From contig DHLY01000102.1 in NCBI GenBank assembly GCA_002405525.1, forward strand, positions 2,098 through 13,646: DNA of 11,549 nucleotides, in the 5' to 3' direction. The position numbers and the translations under genes were made by a program. The notes below the pieces were generated by a model. That model made no database searches, was not told the origin of the DNA, and saw nothing but the letters and a program-made list of their open reading frames with translations. This DNA is from Proteobacteria bacterium UBA4656. GTDB taxonomy: Bacteria; Pseudomonadota; Gammaproteobacteria; Xanthomonadales; Ahniellaceae. Within the stretch, counting starts at the first letter, position 1. Every line of letters begins with the position of its first letter. Shown piece after piece: positions 6,208 through 11,549 of this stretch.

Positions 6208-7008
6208 ATGAGCCTCGCCGCGCTGCCCGCCATCCGCATCGTGCTGGTCGCCACCACCCATCCGGGCAACATCGGCGCGGCAGCCCGTGCGATGAAGACC
6301 ATGGGCCTGGCGCGGCTGGTGCTGGTCGCCCCTCGCCACTTCCCGCATCCCGAGGCTACGGCGCTGGCCGCTGGCGCCGACGACGTGCTGGCTGCCGCCA
6401 GCGTGGTACCCGACCTCGACGCGGCGCTGACCGGCTGCGCGCTGGTGTTCGGCTGCACGCCGCGGCCGCGCAGCGTACCGATGCCGGAACTCAGCCCCCG
6501 CGAGGCGGCGCCATGGGCGGTCGCGGACGCAGGCAAGGGCGCGGTGGCGATCGTGTTCGGCACCGAGAGCTCCGGATTGAGCAACGAGCAGGTGCAGCGC
6601 TGCCACGCCGCGGTCAACATCCCCGCCGACCCCGCCTACGATTCGCTCAATCTCGCGCAGGCGGTGCAGGTGCTCTGCTATGAACTGCGCTGTGCGGCGC
6701 TGGCGCGGCCCGCCGCTCTGCCGACCGCCCCGTCGCGCGCCGAGCCGCCGGCCACGGTGGAGGACCTGGAGGGCCTTTTCGGCCACCTCGACCGCACGCT
6801 GTTCGAGATCGACTTCCTCAAGGGGCGCGGGTCGGCCAACCTGATGCGACGTCTGCGGCGCCTGTTCCTGCGCGCGCGTCCCACCCGCCGCGAGGTGCTG
6901 GTCCTGCGCGGGATCCTCGCCGATGCGCAGCGCTGCGCGCGGCTTTCGGGCGTGGCCGATGCCGCTGCCCGCCGGTCCGCGCCCGACGGCGGCCAGCCGT
7001 CGCCCTGA
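6208..7008 (+). CDS. trmJ: tRNA (cytidine/uridine-2'-O-)-methyltransferase TrmJ
   Basis: SPOUT-class methyltransferase; E. coli TrmJ 2'-O-methylates C32/U32 in the anticodon loop of several tRNAs. The product is 266 residues. The knotted SAM domain (about 1-165) holds motif 1 HPGNIGAAARAMKTMGL (18-34), motif 2 IVFGTESSGLSNEQ (115-128) and motif 3 YDSLNLAQAVQVLCYELR (144-161). Arg27 corresponds to the conserved Arg23 of E. coli TrmJ. The C-terminal part (about 185-250) resembles the TrmJ C-terminal extension, with EDLEGLFGHLDRTLFEIDFL. The ATG at 6208 places motif 1 at its usual distance. Divergent from suhB as in E. coli; no iscR or isc genes follow here. Specificity is inferred from homology. 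Confidence 0.94.
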   Translation: MSLAALPAIRIVLVATTHPGNIGAAARAMKTMGLARLVLVAPRHFPHPEATALAAGADDVLAAASVVPDLDAALTGCALVFGCTPRPRSVPMPELSPREAAPWAVADAGKGAVAIVFGTESSGLSNEQVQRCHAAVNIPADPAYDSLNLAQAVQVLCYELRCAALARPAALPTAPSRAEPPATVEDLEGLFGHLDRTLFEIDFLKGRGSANLMRRLRRLFLRARPTRREVLVLRGILADAQRCARLSGVADAAARRSAPDGGQPSP

Positions 7009-7017
7009 AGGCGGCTG
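6994..7017. terminator. Bulged hairpin across the trmJ stop codon
   Basis: CAGC (6994-6997) can pair with GCTG (7014-7017) and CGCC (7001-7004) with GGCG (7010-7013), leaving a three-base bulge and a loop that holds the trmJ stop. It lies between convergent trmJ and the exoD-like gene, whose stops are 39 bases apart. There is no U-tract. It is a weak candidate for a shared 3' end. Confidence 0.25.
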
Positions 7018-7047
7018 CCCGCCCGAGCGCGGCGCGACCGGTGCGCT

Positions 7048-7656
7048 TCAGCCGAACAGGTGTCCGACCCACTCCATCAGGGTTCCCGACAGCAGCAGGA
7101 AGGTGACGATGGTCGCCGCCATCAGCAGCCACGCCACCAGCAGCGCGACGCCATCGTCCTCGACCAGCGCCACCCCGGCCAGGGTCAGCACCAGGGCCAG
7201 CGGGTAGTTGGTCAGCGGGATCGGCAGCGCCAGCACCAGCGCATGGCCGATCACCAACAGGCCGGTCAGCGAAGGCCAGGGGCCCGCGAACAGCGGCGTC
7301 CAGCGCGGCCGGCTGGCGCGCTCGAGCCAGACCAGCACCTTGCGCATGCGCTCCACGAAGCGCCCGATCGCCGCCCGCGACACGCGGCGCGCGCGCAACC
7401 AGCGCGGTAGCCACGGCTTGCGCATGCCGAACAGCATCTGCGCGCCGAAAAGCATCACCAGCGGCCCCGCGATCGCGCCGGCACCGACCGGCGTGGGAAT
7501 GAAGGCGGCCAGCGTGCCGAGCACGATCAGAATGCCGAAGCCGCGCACGCCGAAGGTGTCGACGATCTCGCCCAGTTCAACGCCGTCCTCGCCGGGCGCG
7601 GCGGCAATCGCGGCGAGCAGTTCGGAAGTGCGCTGGCGCGCGGCGTGGTTGTGCAT
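7048..7656 (-). CDS. ExoD-family (exopolysaccharide synthesis protein) membrane protein
   Basis: Member of the ExoD family (Pfam PF06055 type), named for a Rhizobium gene affecting exopolysaccharide and alkaline growth; the biochemical role is not established. The product is 202 residues. Family features visible are GVELGEIVDTFGVRGFGILIVL (25-46, read in pieces), an amphipathic middle with RRVSRAAIGRFVERMRKV, LERASRPR (111-118), and PIPLTNYPLALVLTLAGVALVEDDG near 146-169. About four or five membrane segments: 37-53, 57-76, 130-147, 150-166 and 170-190. The start lies 9 bases after the stop of the upstream CNNM/CorC gene, so the two form one transcription unit. The Shine-Dalgarno is weak. Confidence 0.9.
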   Translation of the reverse strand: MHNHAARQRTSELLAAIAAAPGEDGVELGEIVDTFGVRGFGILIVLGTLAAFIPTPVGAGAIAGPLVMLFGAQMLFGMRKPWLPRWLRARRVSRAAIGRFVERMRKVLVWLERASRPRWTPLFAGPWPSLTGLLVIGHALVLALPIPLTNYPLALVLTLAGVALVEDDGVALLVAWLLMAATIVTFLLLSGTLMEWVGHLFG

Positions 7657-7665
7657 GGCGGACCG

Positions 7666-8952
7666 TCAGCCGGCGGCTCGCGCGATCAGCAGCTTGTCGA
7701 TCCGTGCGCCATCGAGGTCGACCACTTCGAAGCGGAAGCCGGCGGCCTCGAAGTGCTCGCCGACCTGCGGGATGCGCCCGAAGTGGGCGGTCATCAGGCC
7801 GGCGGCGGTGCGGAATTCCTGTTTGTCCTCGAGCGGCAGCCGCGCCAGGCCCAGCAGTTCGCGCAGGTCGTCCACGCCGACCCGTCCGTCGACCAGCCAC
7901 GAACCGTCGGCGCGCTGCACGATGGGCTGCTCGCCGTGGTCGGCGGCCTGCGCCATGCGGCCGAACACCGCAGCCAGCAGGTCGTTGAGCGTGACCATGC
8001 CCTGGATGTCGCCGTACTCGTCGACCACCAGCGCGAGCGGTGTCTCGGTTTCGCGGAACTTCTCCAGCAGGGACACCGCCCGCGCCGTCTCCGGAACGTA
8101 CAGCGGCGGCAGGAGCCTGCGGAACAGTTCGACCGGCTTGCCGGCCAGCGAATCGGTGAGATCCTTCAACTGCAGCACGCCGAGCACGTCCTGTTCGCCG
8201 CCGCGCTTGACCGGGTAGCGCGAGAACGGGGATTCGCGCATCACCGCGAGGTTCTGCTCCAGCGGCGCGGTGGCGTCGAGCCAAGCGATCTCGGTGCGCG
8301 GCGTCATCAGGCTGTCCACGGTACGCTCGCCGAAAGACAGCGCGCGATTGACCATGTTGCGTTCGGAAGCGTCGATCACGCCCTGCTCGGCACCTTCGGC
8401 GACGAGATGCTTGATTTCCTCCTCCGTCACCTGTTCGGCCGTGCCGCCGCGTACGCCGAACAGCCGCAGCAGGCCCTCGGTCAGCATCGCCAGCAGCGCC
8501 ACCGCCGGCTTGGCGGCGGCCGAGGCGACCTGCATCGGCACTGCGACATAGGTGGCGATCCGTTCCGGGGCGACCAGCGCAAGCCGCTTGGGCACCAGTT
8601 CGCCGAGCAGGATGAAGGCCATCGAGATCAGGCCCACCGTGAGGCCAACGCCGATCTCCTCCGCCCACGGCGCGATCGATTCGAAGCGGCCGAGGAACGC
8701 GCCCAGCCGCACGCCGATGGTCTCGCCGCCGAAGTAGCCCGACAGCACGGTGAGCACGGTCAAATAGACCTGCACCGACGACAGGAAGCGTTCGGGCTGC
8801 TCGGAAAGGTCCAGCGCGGCCTGTGCGCTGCGGCTGTTCCTGGCCTGCTGGCGCAGACGGCTCTTGCGCGAGGTCATCACGGCCATCTCCGACAGCGCGA
8901 AGAAGCCGTTCAGCAGGACCAGGGTGAGGACGACGGCGAGTTCGAAGGGCAT
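7666..8952 (-). CDS. CNNM-domain / CBS-domain / CorC_HlyC membrane protein (hemolysin family, YtfL-like)
   Basis: Integral inner-membrane protein of the DUF21/CNNM family, often labelled hemolysin or CorB/CorC. Relatives are linked to Mg/Co export, and E. coli YtfL (PaeA) to polyamine export; the substrate here cannot be read from sequence. The product is 428 residues. The CNNM domain (about 1-195) begins with MPFELAVVLTLVLLNGFFAL and includes SEMAVMTSRKSRL and ILLGELVPKRLAL. The CBS pair covers about 213-330, with SLMTPRTEI (214-222), SRYPV and VVDEYGDIQGMVTLNDLL (309-326). CorC_HlyC is at about 343-424. An ATG 18 codons upstream is in frame, but the extra segment is Arg/Pro-rich, so the start at 8952 directly before the first membrane span is preferred. 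Neither has a clear Shine-Dalgarno. The ExoD-like gene follows after 9 bases. Confidence 0.94.
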   Translation of the reverse strand: MPFELAVVLTLVLLNGFFALSEMAVMTSRKSRLRQQARNSRSAQAALDLSEQPERFLSSVQVYLTVLTVLSGYFGGETIGVRLGAFLGRFESIAPWAEEIGVGLTVGLISMAFILLGELVPKRLALVAPERIATYVAVPMQVASAAAKPAVALLAMLTEGLLRLFGVRGGTAEQVTEEEIKHLVAEGAEQGVIDASERNMVNRALSFGERTVDSLMTPRTEIAWLDATAPLEQNLAVMRESPFSRYPVKRGGEQDVLGVLQLKDLTDSLAGKPVELFRRLLPPLYVPETARAVSLLEKFRETETPLALVVDEYGDIQGMVTLNDLLAAVFGRMAQAADHGEQPIVQRADGSWLVDGRVGVDDLRELLGLARLPLEDKQEFRTAAGLMTAHFGRIPQVGEHFEAAGFRFEVVDLDGARIDKLLIARAAG

Positions 8953-9079
8953 CGGACGTGGGGCTCGCGGCCCCTCAGGGCGCCGCCGGAGTGCGGCACG
9001 GGCCACGGCAGCCGGGAGCGAACCACCCGGAGACTACCACGGCCCGGATGACGCGCGATGGCGTGCGGTCGGCTGCCGC
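8953..9079 (-). promoter_or_regulatory. 127-bp gap upstream of the CNNM/CorC gene
   Basis: No coding sequence is seen. A small hairpin GGGGC-TCGCG-GCCCC lies at 8960-8974, just before the CNNM/CorC start. On the minus strand TGG-TAGTCT (9039-9031) is a weak extended -10 candidate pointing at that gene, without a good -35. The gap therefore may separate the 9080-9484 gene from the CNNM/ExoD pair as two transcription units. Confidence 0.25.
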
Positions 9080-9484
9080 TCAGCCGACGTCGCGGCCCTT
9101 GCTCATCGCGCGCTCGAGGTTGTCGGCGAGCGCGGCGAGCTCATTGATCATCGACTCCAGTTCCCGCTCGGAAAGACCCTCGAAGGGCCGGTTCTCGCAC
9201 AGGTGCAGGTAGGGTGCGCCGTCGATGTCCGACAGCGCCAGGTAGCCGACTCGCTGCTCCCAGTTGAAGCGCAGGCACTTCATCGCGTCGCGCGAGCCGA
9301 TCGGCGCGACCGGCGTGCTCACCCTCAGGTACTTGCGCCCGCCGTCGGTGTCGAGCTCGGCCAGGAACACGCCCTGCCGGCGCCCGTCGTCGAGCGCCAT
9401 GTCGAACGAAATGACGTACGGGTCGTTGTCGCGCAGTGCATGGCGGGTGGCGAGGTAACTGCGGACGTCCTCGAAACTGTGCAT
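9080..9484 (-). CDS. Small conserved-looking soluble protein of unknown function (YbjN / type III chaperone-like character)
   Basis: I do not recognise a specific gene. The product is 134 residues, acidic overall, with no membrane segment or signal peptide, so probably cytoplasmic. Visible pattern: N-terminal helix with SFEDVRSYLATRHAL, beta strands YVISFDMAL, GVFLAEL and KYLRVSTPVAPI, then the striking CLRFNWEQRVGYLALSD with INGT-like IDGAPYLHLCENRPFEG, and a long C-terminal helix (ELESMINELAALADNLERAM, about 108-128). This helix-sheet-helix order resembles the CesT/YbjN-type fold of small chaperone-like proteins, a weak inference. The ATG at 9484 has a good Shine-Dalgarno (AGGA, minus strand, 9496-9493, 8-base spacing). 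Codon use is like the neighbours. It is divergent from the ATL gene, with 64 bases between start codons. Confidence 0.8.
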   Translation of the reverse strand: MHSFEDVRSYLATRHALRDNDPYVISFDMALDDGRRQGVFLAELDTDGGRKYLRVSTPVAPIGSRDAMKCLRFNWEQRVGYLALSDIDGAPYLHLCENRPFEGLSERELESMINELAALADNLERAMSKGRDVG

Positions 9485-9548
9485 GGCAGCGGTCCTGCGT
9501 CGGGTCTGCGCGTATGCTACTGCACGCACCGCACTCGCCTGCAAGCGC
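9485..9548. promoter_or_regulatory. Divergent promoter region of the 134-residue protein and the ATL gene
   Basis: These 64 bases separate two divergent starts. On the plus strand TATGCT (9513-9518) is a 4/6 -10 candidate for the ATL gene; on the minus strand TAGCAT (9519-9514) is a 4/6 candidate for the other gene. The boxes almost coincide, so the two promoters may compete. The minus Shine-Dalgarno AGGA is at 9496-9493. No clear -35 on either strand. Confidence 0.33.
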
Positions 9549-9905
9549 ATGGGCAGCCGCGAAGACGACGTTCCGGACCCGCGCCAGCGCATCTTCGACG
9601 CGCTCCGCGCGTTGCCGCGCGGCCGGGTGGCTTCGTATGGCCAGGTCGCCGCTCGCGCCGGGTTGCCGGGCCGCGCGCGCTGGGTCGCACGGTTGTTGTC
9701 GCAGGCGCCTGCATCGCTCCGGCTGCCCTGGCATCGCGTTCTGCGCAGCGATGGGCGGATCGCCTTTCCGCCGGGATCGCGCGGCCACGACGAGCAGGTG
9801 CGCCGCCTGCGCGCTGAAGGCGTCAAGGTGGTCGATGGACGGGTGGCCGCCGCGGATCTCGCCGACGCGCCGACGCTCGACGCGGCGCTGTGGGGGCCGC
9901 GCTGA
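9549..9905 (+). CDS. atl: Alkyltransferase-like protein (ATL), Cys-to-Trp MGMT homologue
   Basis: ATL proteins bind O6-alkylguanine in DNA and flip the base like MGMT but cannot remove the alkyl group; they hand the lesion to nucleotide excision repair. The product is 118 residues, the ATL/MGMT C-terminal domain alone (E. coli ATL is 129). The active-site PCHRV of MGMT is PWHRV here (60-64), with Trp61 in place of the acceptor Cys, as in E. coli and fission yeast ATLs. GRVASYGQVAARAG (25-38) is the helix-turn-helix region; Tyr30 and Arg44 keep the 14-residue spacing of the base-flipping Tyr and Arg finger. An ATG at 9483 would add 22 residues but overlaps the start codon of the divergent gene, so 9549 is preferred. 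No uvr gene nearby. Confidence 0.94.
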   Translation: MGSREDDVPDPRQRIFDALRALPRGRVASYGQVAARAGLPGRARWVARLLSQAPASLRLPWHRVLRSDGRIAFPPGSRGHDEQVRRLRAEGVKVVDGRVAAADLADAPTLDAALWGPR

Positions 9906-9913
9906 GCGTGCCG

Positions 9914-10522
9914 TCAGTCGCGGCGCAGCCAGGCCGCGATCGACAGCCGATCGCGGTGTGCGGGCAACACCTCGTGCTCGATGGTGTCGGCGCGGAAAAT
10001 CACCAGTCGTCCGCCGATTGGCAGCACGTCGTGCGGCGCGGCGCCGTCCGGCGGATACATGCGCAGCGCGCCGCCGCAGTCGGCGGACCAATCGGCGTTG
10101 AGATAGCACACCGCCGACAGCACGCGCGCGTCGTCGTCGCGGAAGCGGTCGCGGTGGCGCGCGTAGCGTGCGCCCGGTGGGTACAGGGCGTAGTGGGCCT
10201 CGACGCGGCGCAGGCCGAGGAAGAGTTCGCGATTCAGGGCCGCGGCCAGCGCCTGCAGCGGAGCCATCGCGAGCAGGTCGATCGGGTCGCCCGGCTTCAG
10301 CCAGCGCGTGCGGTCGCCGCGCAGCGCAGGGTCGTACAGGCGCGCGGCGCCATGGCCGACCGCGGCCGGTTCGAGACGACCGGCCGCGGCATGGTCCCGG
10401 CAGGCGGCGGCCAGCCGCGCCCGGTGCGCGGGCGGCAGCCAGTCGTCGATCGTCGTCCAGCCGTCGTTCGACAGCGCCTGCGCGATGCCCGCGGCTGACA
10501 TGGGGTCGTGACCGGGGGCCAT
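9914..10522 (-). CDS. 2-oxoglutarate/Fe(II) oxygenase of the prolyl hydroxylase (EGLN/PHD-like) group
   Basis: Predicted protein hydroxylase that uses Fe(II), O2 and 2-oxoglutarate. The product is 202 residues. By-eye alignment to human PHD2/EGLN1 is close: RGDRTRW (68-74), YALYPPGARYARHRD (111-125) with both active-site Tyr (114, 120), iron ligands His123 and Asp125, CYLNADW (139-145), GGALRMYPPDG (150-160), GRLVIFRAD, and the third iron ligand His183 in EHEVLPAHRDR with the 2-oxoglutarate Arg192 nine residues later, as in EGLN1. A Pseudomonas homologue (PPHD) hydroxylates EF-Tu, so EF-Tu is a candidate substrate; that is inference. The start at 10522 is preferred by codon bias; ATG 10501 is an alternative (195 residues). 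Convergent with ATL (8-base gap), divergent from rhomboid. Confidence 0.93.
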   Translation of the reverse strand: MAPGHDPMSAAGIAQALSNDGWTTIDDWLPPAHRARLAAACRDHAAAGRLEPAAVGHGAARLYDPALRGDRTRWLKPGDPIDLLAMAPLQALAAALNRELFLGLRRVEAHYALYPPGARYARHRDRFRDDDARVLSAVCYLNADWSADCGGALRMYPPDGAAPHDVLPIGGRLVIFRADTIEHEVLPAHRDRLSIAAWLRRD

Positions 10523-10525
10523 GGT

Positions 10526-10536
10526 GCTACGGTAGC
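10526..10536. promoter_or_regulatory. Palindrome GCTAC-G-GTAGC in the oxygenase/rhomboid divergent gap
   Basis: A perfect 5-1-5 inverted repeat sits three bases outside the oxygenase start (10522) and 26 bases before the rhomboid start, in a 40-bp gap that must serve both genes. Its centre holds weak -10-like hexamers on both strands (TACGGT plus, TACCGT minus). The minus box would place a start near 10522, consistent with a leaderless oxygenase message. Could be an operator or chance. Confidence 0.3.
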
Positions 10537-10562
10537 GTCTCCGTCCCGCGTGCGCCCTTCCG

Positions 10563-11216
10563 ATGCAGCGCCTCACGCCCGTCACCGCCGTCCTGCTGGT
10601 CGCGCTCGCCGGCGGTTTTGTCCTGCAGCTGACGCTCGGCGATCCGTGGGTGGTCGCCTTCGCGCTGTGGCCGCTGGACGCGGCGACCACCATTCCCTCG
10701 CCGCACGGCACGCTGGCGGTGCACTTCTCGCCGTGGCAGTTGGTCACGTATTCCTTCCTGCACGGTGGCCTGCTGCACCTGCTGGTGAATGCCTTCGCGC
10801 TGTGGATGTTCGGCCCACCGATCGAGCGCCTGCTGGGCCGCGGCCCGTTCGCCGTGTACTGGTTCTGCTGCGTGGCGGGCGCGGCCGTGGCGCAACTGCT
10901 CACGCTGCGCTGGACCATGGCCGGCGATGCCCTGGTGCCGACGATCGGCGCCAGCGGCGGCGCGTTCGGCGTGCTGCTGGCCTTCGGCATGTTCTACCCG
11001 CGCGAGCGCGTGATTCTGCTCATCCCGCCGATCCCGATGCCGGCCTGGCTGTTCGTGATCCTCTATGCGGCGCTCGAGCTCTACCTCGGCGTCACCCGCG
11101 ATGGCAGCGGCGTGGCGCACTTCGCGCATCTGGGCGGCATGCTGGCCGGCCTGCTGCTGATCCAGTACTGGCGCGGGCGGCTGCCGATCCGCCCGCGACG
11201 GATCCTGATGCGGTGA
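10563..11216 (+). CDS. Rhomboid-family intramembrane serine protease
   Basis: Integral membrane protease that cleaves transmembrane substrates within the bilayer with a Ser-His dyad. The product is 217 residues with about six membrane segments (near 6-25, 58-80, 95-115, 127-145, 160-177, 185-202), the basic bacterial rhomboid core. The oxyanion motif H67-x4-H72-x3-N76 (HGGLLHLLVN) is intact. The nucleophile is Ser131 in IGASGGAFG (128-136), and the catalytic His189 is in AHLGGMLAG (188-196), matching AHxxGxxxG. All dyad residues are present, so it should be active. No substrate can be named. No clear Shine-Dalgarno precedes ATG 10563. Divergent from the oxygenase gene; convergent with the unrecognised gene at the right edge. 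Confidence 0.95.
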   Translation: MQRLTPVTAVLLVALAGGFVLQLTLGDPWVVAFALWPLDAATTIPSPHGTLAVHFSPWQLVTYSFLHGGLLHLLVNAFALWMFGPPIERLLGRGPFAVYWFCCVAGAAVAQLLTLRWTMAGDALVPTIGASGGAFGVLLAFGMFYPRERVILLIPPIPMPAWLFVILYAALELYLGVTRDGSGVAHFAHLGGMLAGLLLIQYWRGRLPIRPRRILMR

Positions 11217-11217
11217 T

Positions 11218-11363
11218 GCGCCGGCTTCGTCGGCGCGCCTGGCGAGCCTCTGAACAGGTATCCGCACCCGCGCCGGCGGTTGTGCCGCCGGCCAGCAAGG
11301 CGCGCGGGCCTCTGGCGGGCCGTTCCGCCGCGTCCGTGAGGCACGGCCGTTGCCCGGCGGGCA
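11218..11363. other. Hairpin-rich 3' region after the rhomboid gene
   Basis: The 218-bp gap 11217-11434 between convergent genes has no convincing ORF. It holds four simple hairpins: GCGCCG/CGGCGC (11218-11223 with 11231-11236), GCCGGCGG/CCGCCGGC (11272-11279 with 11285-11292, perfect 8 bp), GGCGG/CCGCC (11314-11318 with 11325-11329) and TGCCC/GGGCA (11351-11355 with 11359-11363). The first begins two bases after the rhomboid stop and could be its terminator, but none has a U-tract. Some may be chance at this GC content. Confidence 0.35.
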
Positions 11364-11395
11364 GGGGCACCCCGCCTTGCCTCGCTCCCTCGCCA

Positions 11396-11419
11396 CCCCG
11401 CCCCCTGCGATCCCCGCCC
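11396..11419 (-). other. Minus-strand G-quadruplex motif
   Basis: On the plus strand the C-runs are 11396-11399, 11401-11405, 11412-11415 and 11417-11419. Read on the minus strand this is GGG-C-GGGG-ATCGCA-GGGGG-C-GGGG, a canonical four-run G-quadruplex pattern with loops of 1, 6 and 1 bases. It lies 16 bases past the stop of the minus gene at 11435, hence in its expected 3' untranslated RNA. Structure formation is not shown. Confidence 0.4.
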
Positions 11420-11434
11420 GCGGCTCGGCGACCG

Positions 11435-11549
11435 TCAGGACCGAAGCGACAGGAAATCCACGCTGGCCACGAAGCGCAGGGCGTCGAGCCGCAGGCTGGC
11501 CTTGGGCAGCAGTTCCTCCAGCATGGCCAGCTCGTCGCGCGCGGCGTCG
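11435..11549 (-). CDS. C-terminal 37 residues of an unrecognised protein (runs off the window)
   Basis: The last codons of a minus-strand frame, ending DFLSLRS and TGA (11437-11435). The visible peptide reads DAARDELAMLEEL, then LPKASLRLDALRF and VASVDFLSLRS: a mixed-charge, probably helical, soluble C-terminus. Codon third positions are almost all G or C, as in real genes here, which supports coding. I do not recognise the family; too little is present. Convergent with the rhomboid gene. Confidence 0.6.
   Translation of the reverse strand, partial: DAARDELAMLEELLPKASLRLDALRFVASVDFLSLRS

Noticed and set aside
7645..9051. A 468-codon plus-strand frame antisense to the CNNM/CorC gene
   Set aside because: Composition of an antisense shadow; the minus-strand CNNM, CBS and CorC motifs are clear.
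9483..9548. Upstream ATG that would extend ATL by 22 residues
   Set aside because: It overlaps the start codon of the divergent gene and lies upstream of the best -10 candidate; the added residues are not family-like.
11081..11344. Minus-strand small frames over the rhomboid end and the following gap
   Set aside because: Strongly Arg-rich, mostly antisense to the rhomboid gene, no ribosome site or motif.
1..11549. Defence system, mobile element, CRISPR, prophage or biosynthetic cluster
   Set aside because: No nuclease, integrase, transposase, repeat-spacer array or biosynthetic enzyme is seen; every identifiable gene belongs to a known family and composition is even across the window.

Overview
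The window is a very GC-rich bacterial chromosome segment, densely packed with genes and with almost every codon ending in G or C. The gene content (yajC-secD-secF, suhB beside trmJ, ftsY-mutY, rsmD) and the close similarity of the products to gammaproteobacterial proteins suggest a high-GC gammaproteobacterium, most likely of the Xanthomonadaceae/Lysobacterales (Lysobacter/Luteimonas-like). That placement is inferred from protein style and gene order, not from a marker gene. I see no tRNA, rRNA, CRISPR array, insertion sequence, integrase, phage gene or toxin-antitoxin pair, and no sign of recent transfer.

Layout: (1) 1-1156, minus strand: ftsY followed by the start of mutY, overlapping by 4 bases (ATGA). 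(2) 1257-1850, plus strand: rsmD, divergent from ftsY. (3) 1983-5217, plus strand: the yajC-secD-secF operon for the Sec accessory complex, with a perfect GC hairpin between yajC and secD. (4) 5248-6057 minus and 6208-7008 plus: divergent suhB and trmJ. (5) 7048-8952, minus strand: a closely spaced pair encoding a CNNM/CBS/CorC membrane protein and an ExoD-family membrane protein. (6) 9080-9905: a small conserved-looking protein of unknown function, divergent from an alkyltransferase-like protein (ATL) whose catalytic Cys is replaced by Trp. (7) 9914-11216: a prolyl-hydroxylase-type 2-oxoglutarate oxygenase (EGLN/PHD-like), divergent from a rhomboid protease. (8) 11217-11434: a gene-free stretch between convergent genes, rich in GC hairpins and with a minus-strand G-quadruplex motif. 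(9) 11435-end: the C-terminus of an unrecognised minus-strand gene.

Functionally the left two thirds is housekeeping: membrane targeting (FtsY), translocation (YajC/SecD/SecF), RNA modification or maturation (RsmD, TrmJ, SuhB) and oxidative DNA repair (MutY). The right third is more variable: envelope and ion-transport-type proteins, alkylation-damage recognition, an oxygen-dependent protein hydroxylase and intramembrane proteolysis. I do not see a clearly new multi-gene system. The best leads are the PHD-like oxygenase, the ATL divergent from an unknown 134-residue protein, the yajC-secD hairpin, and several small regulatory-looking repeats in the divergent intergenic regions.
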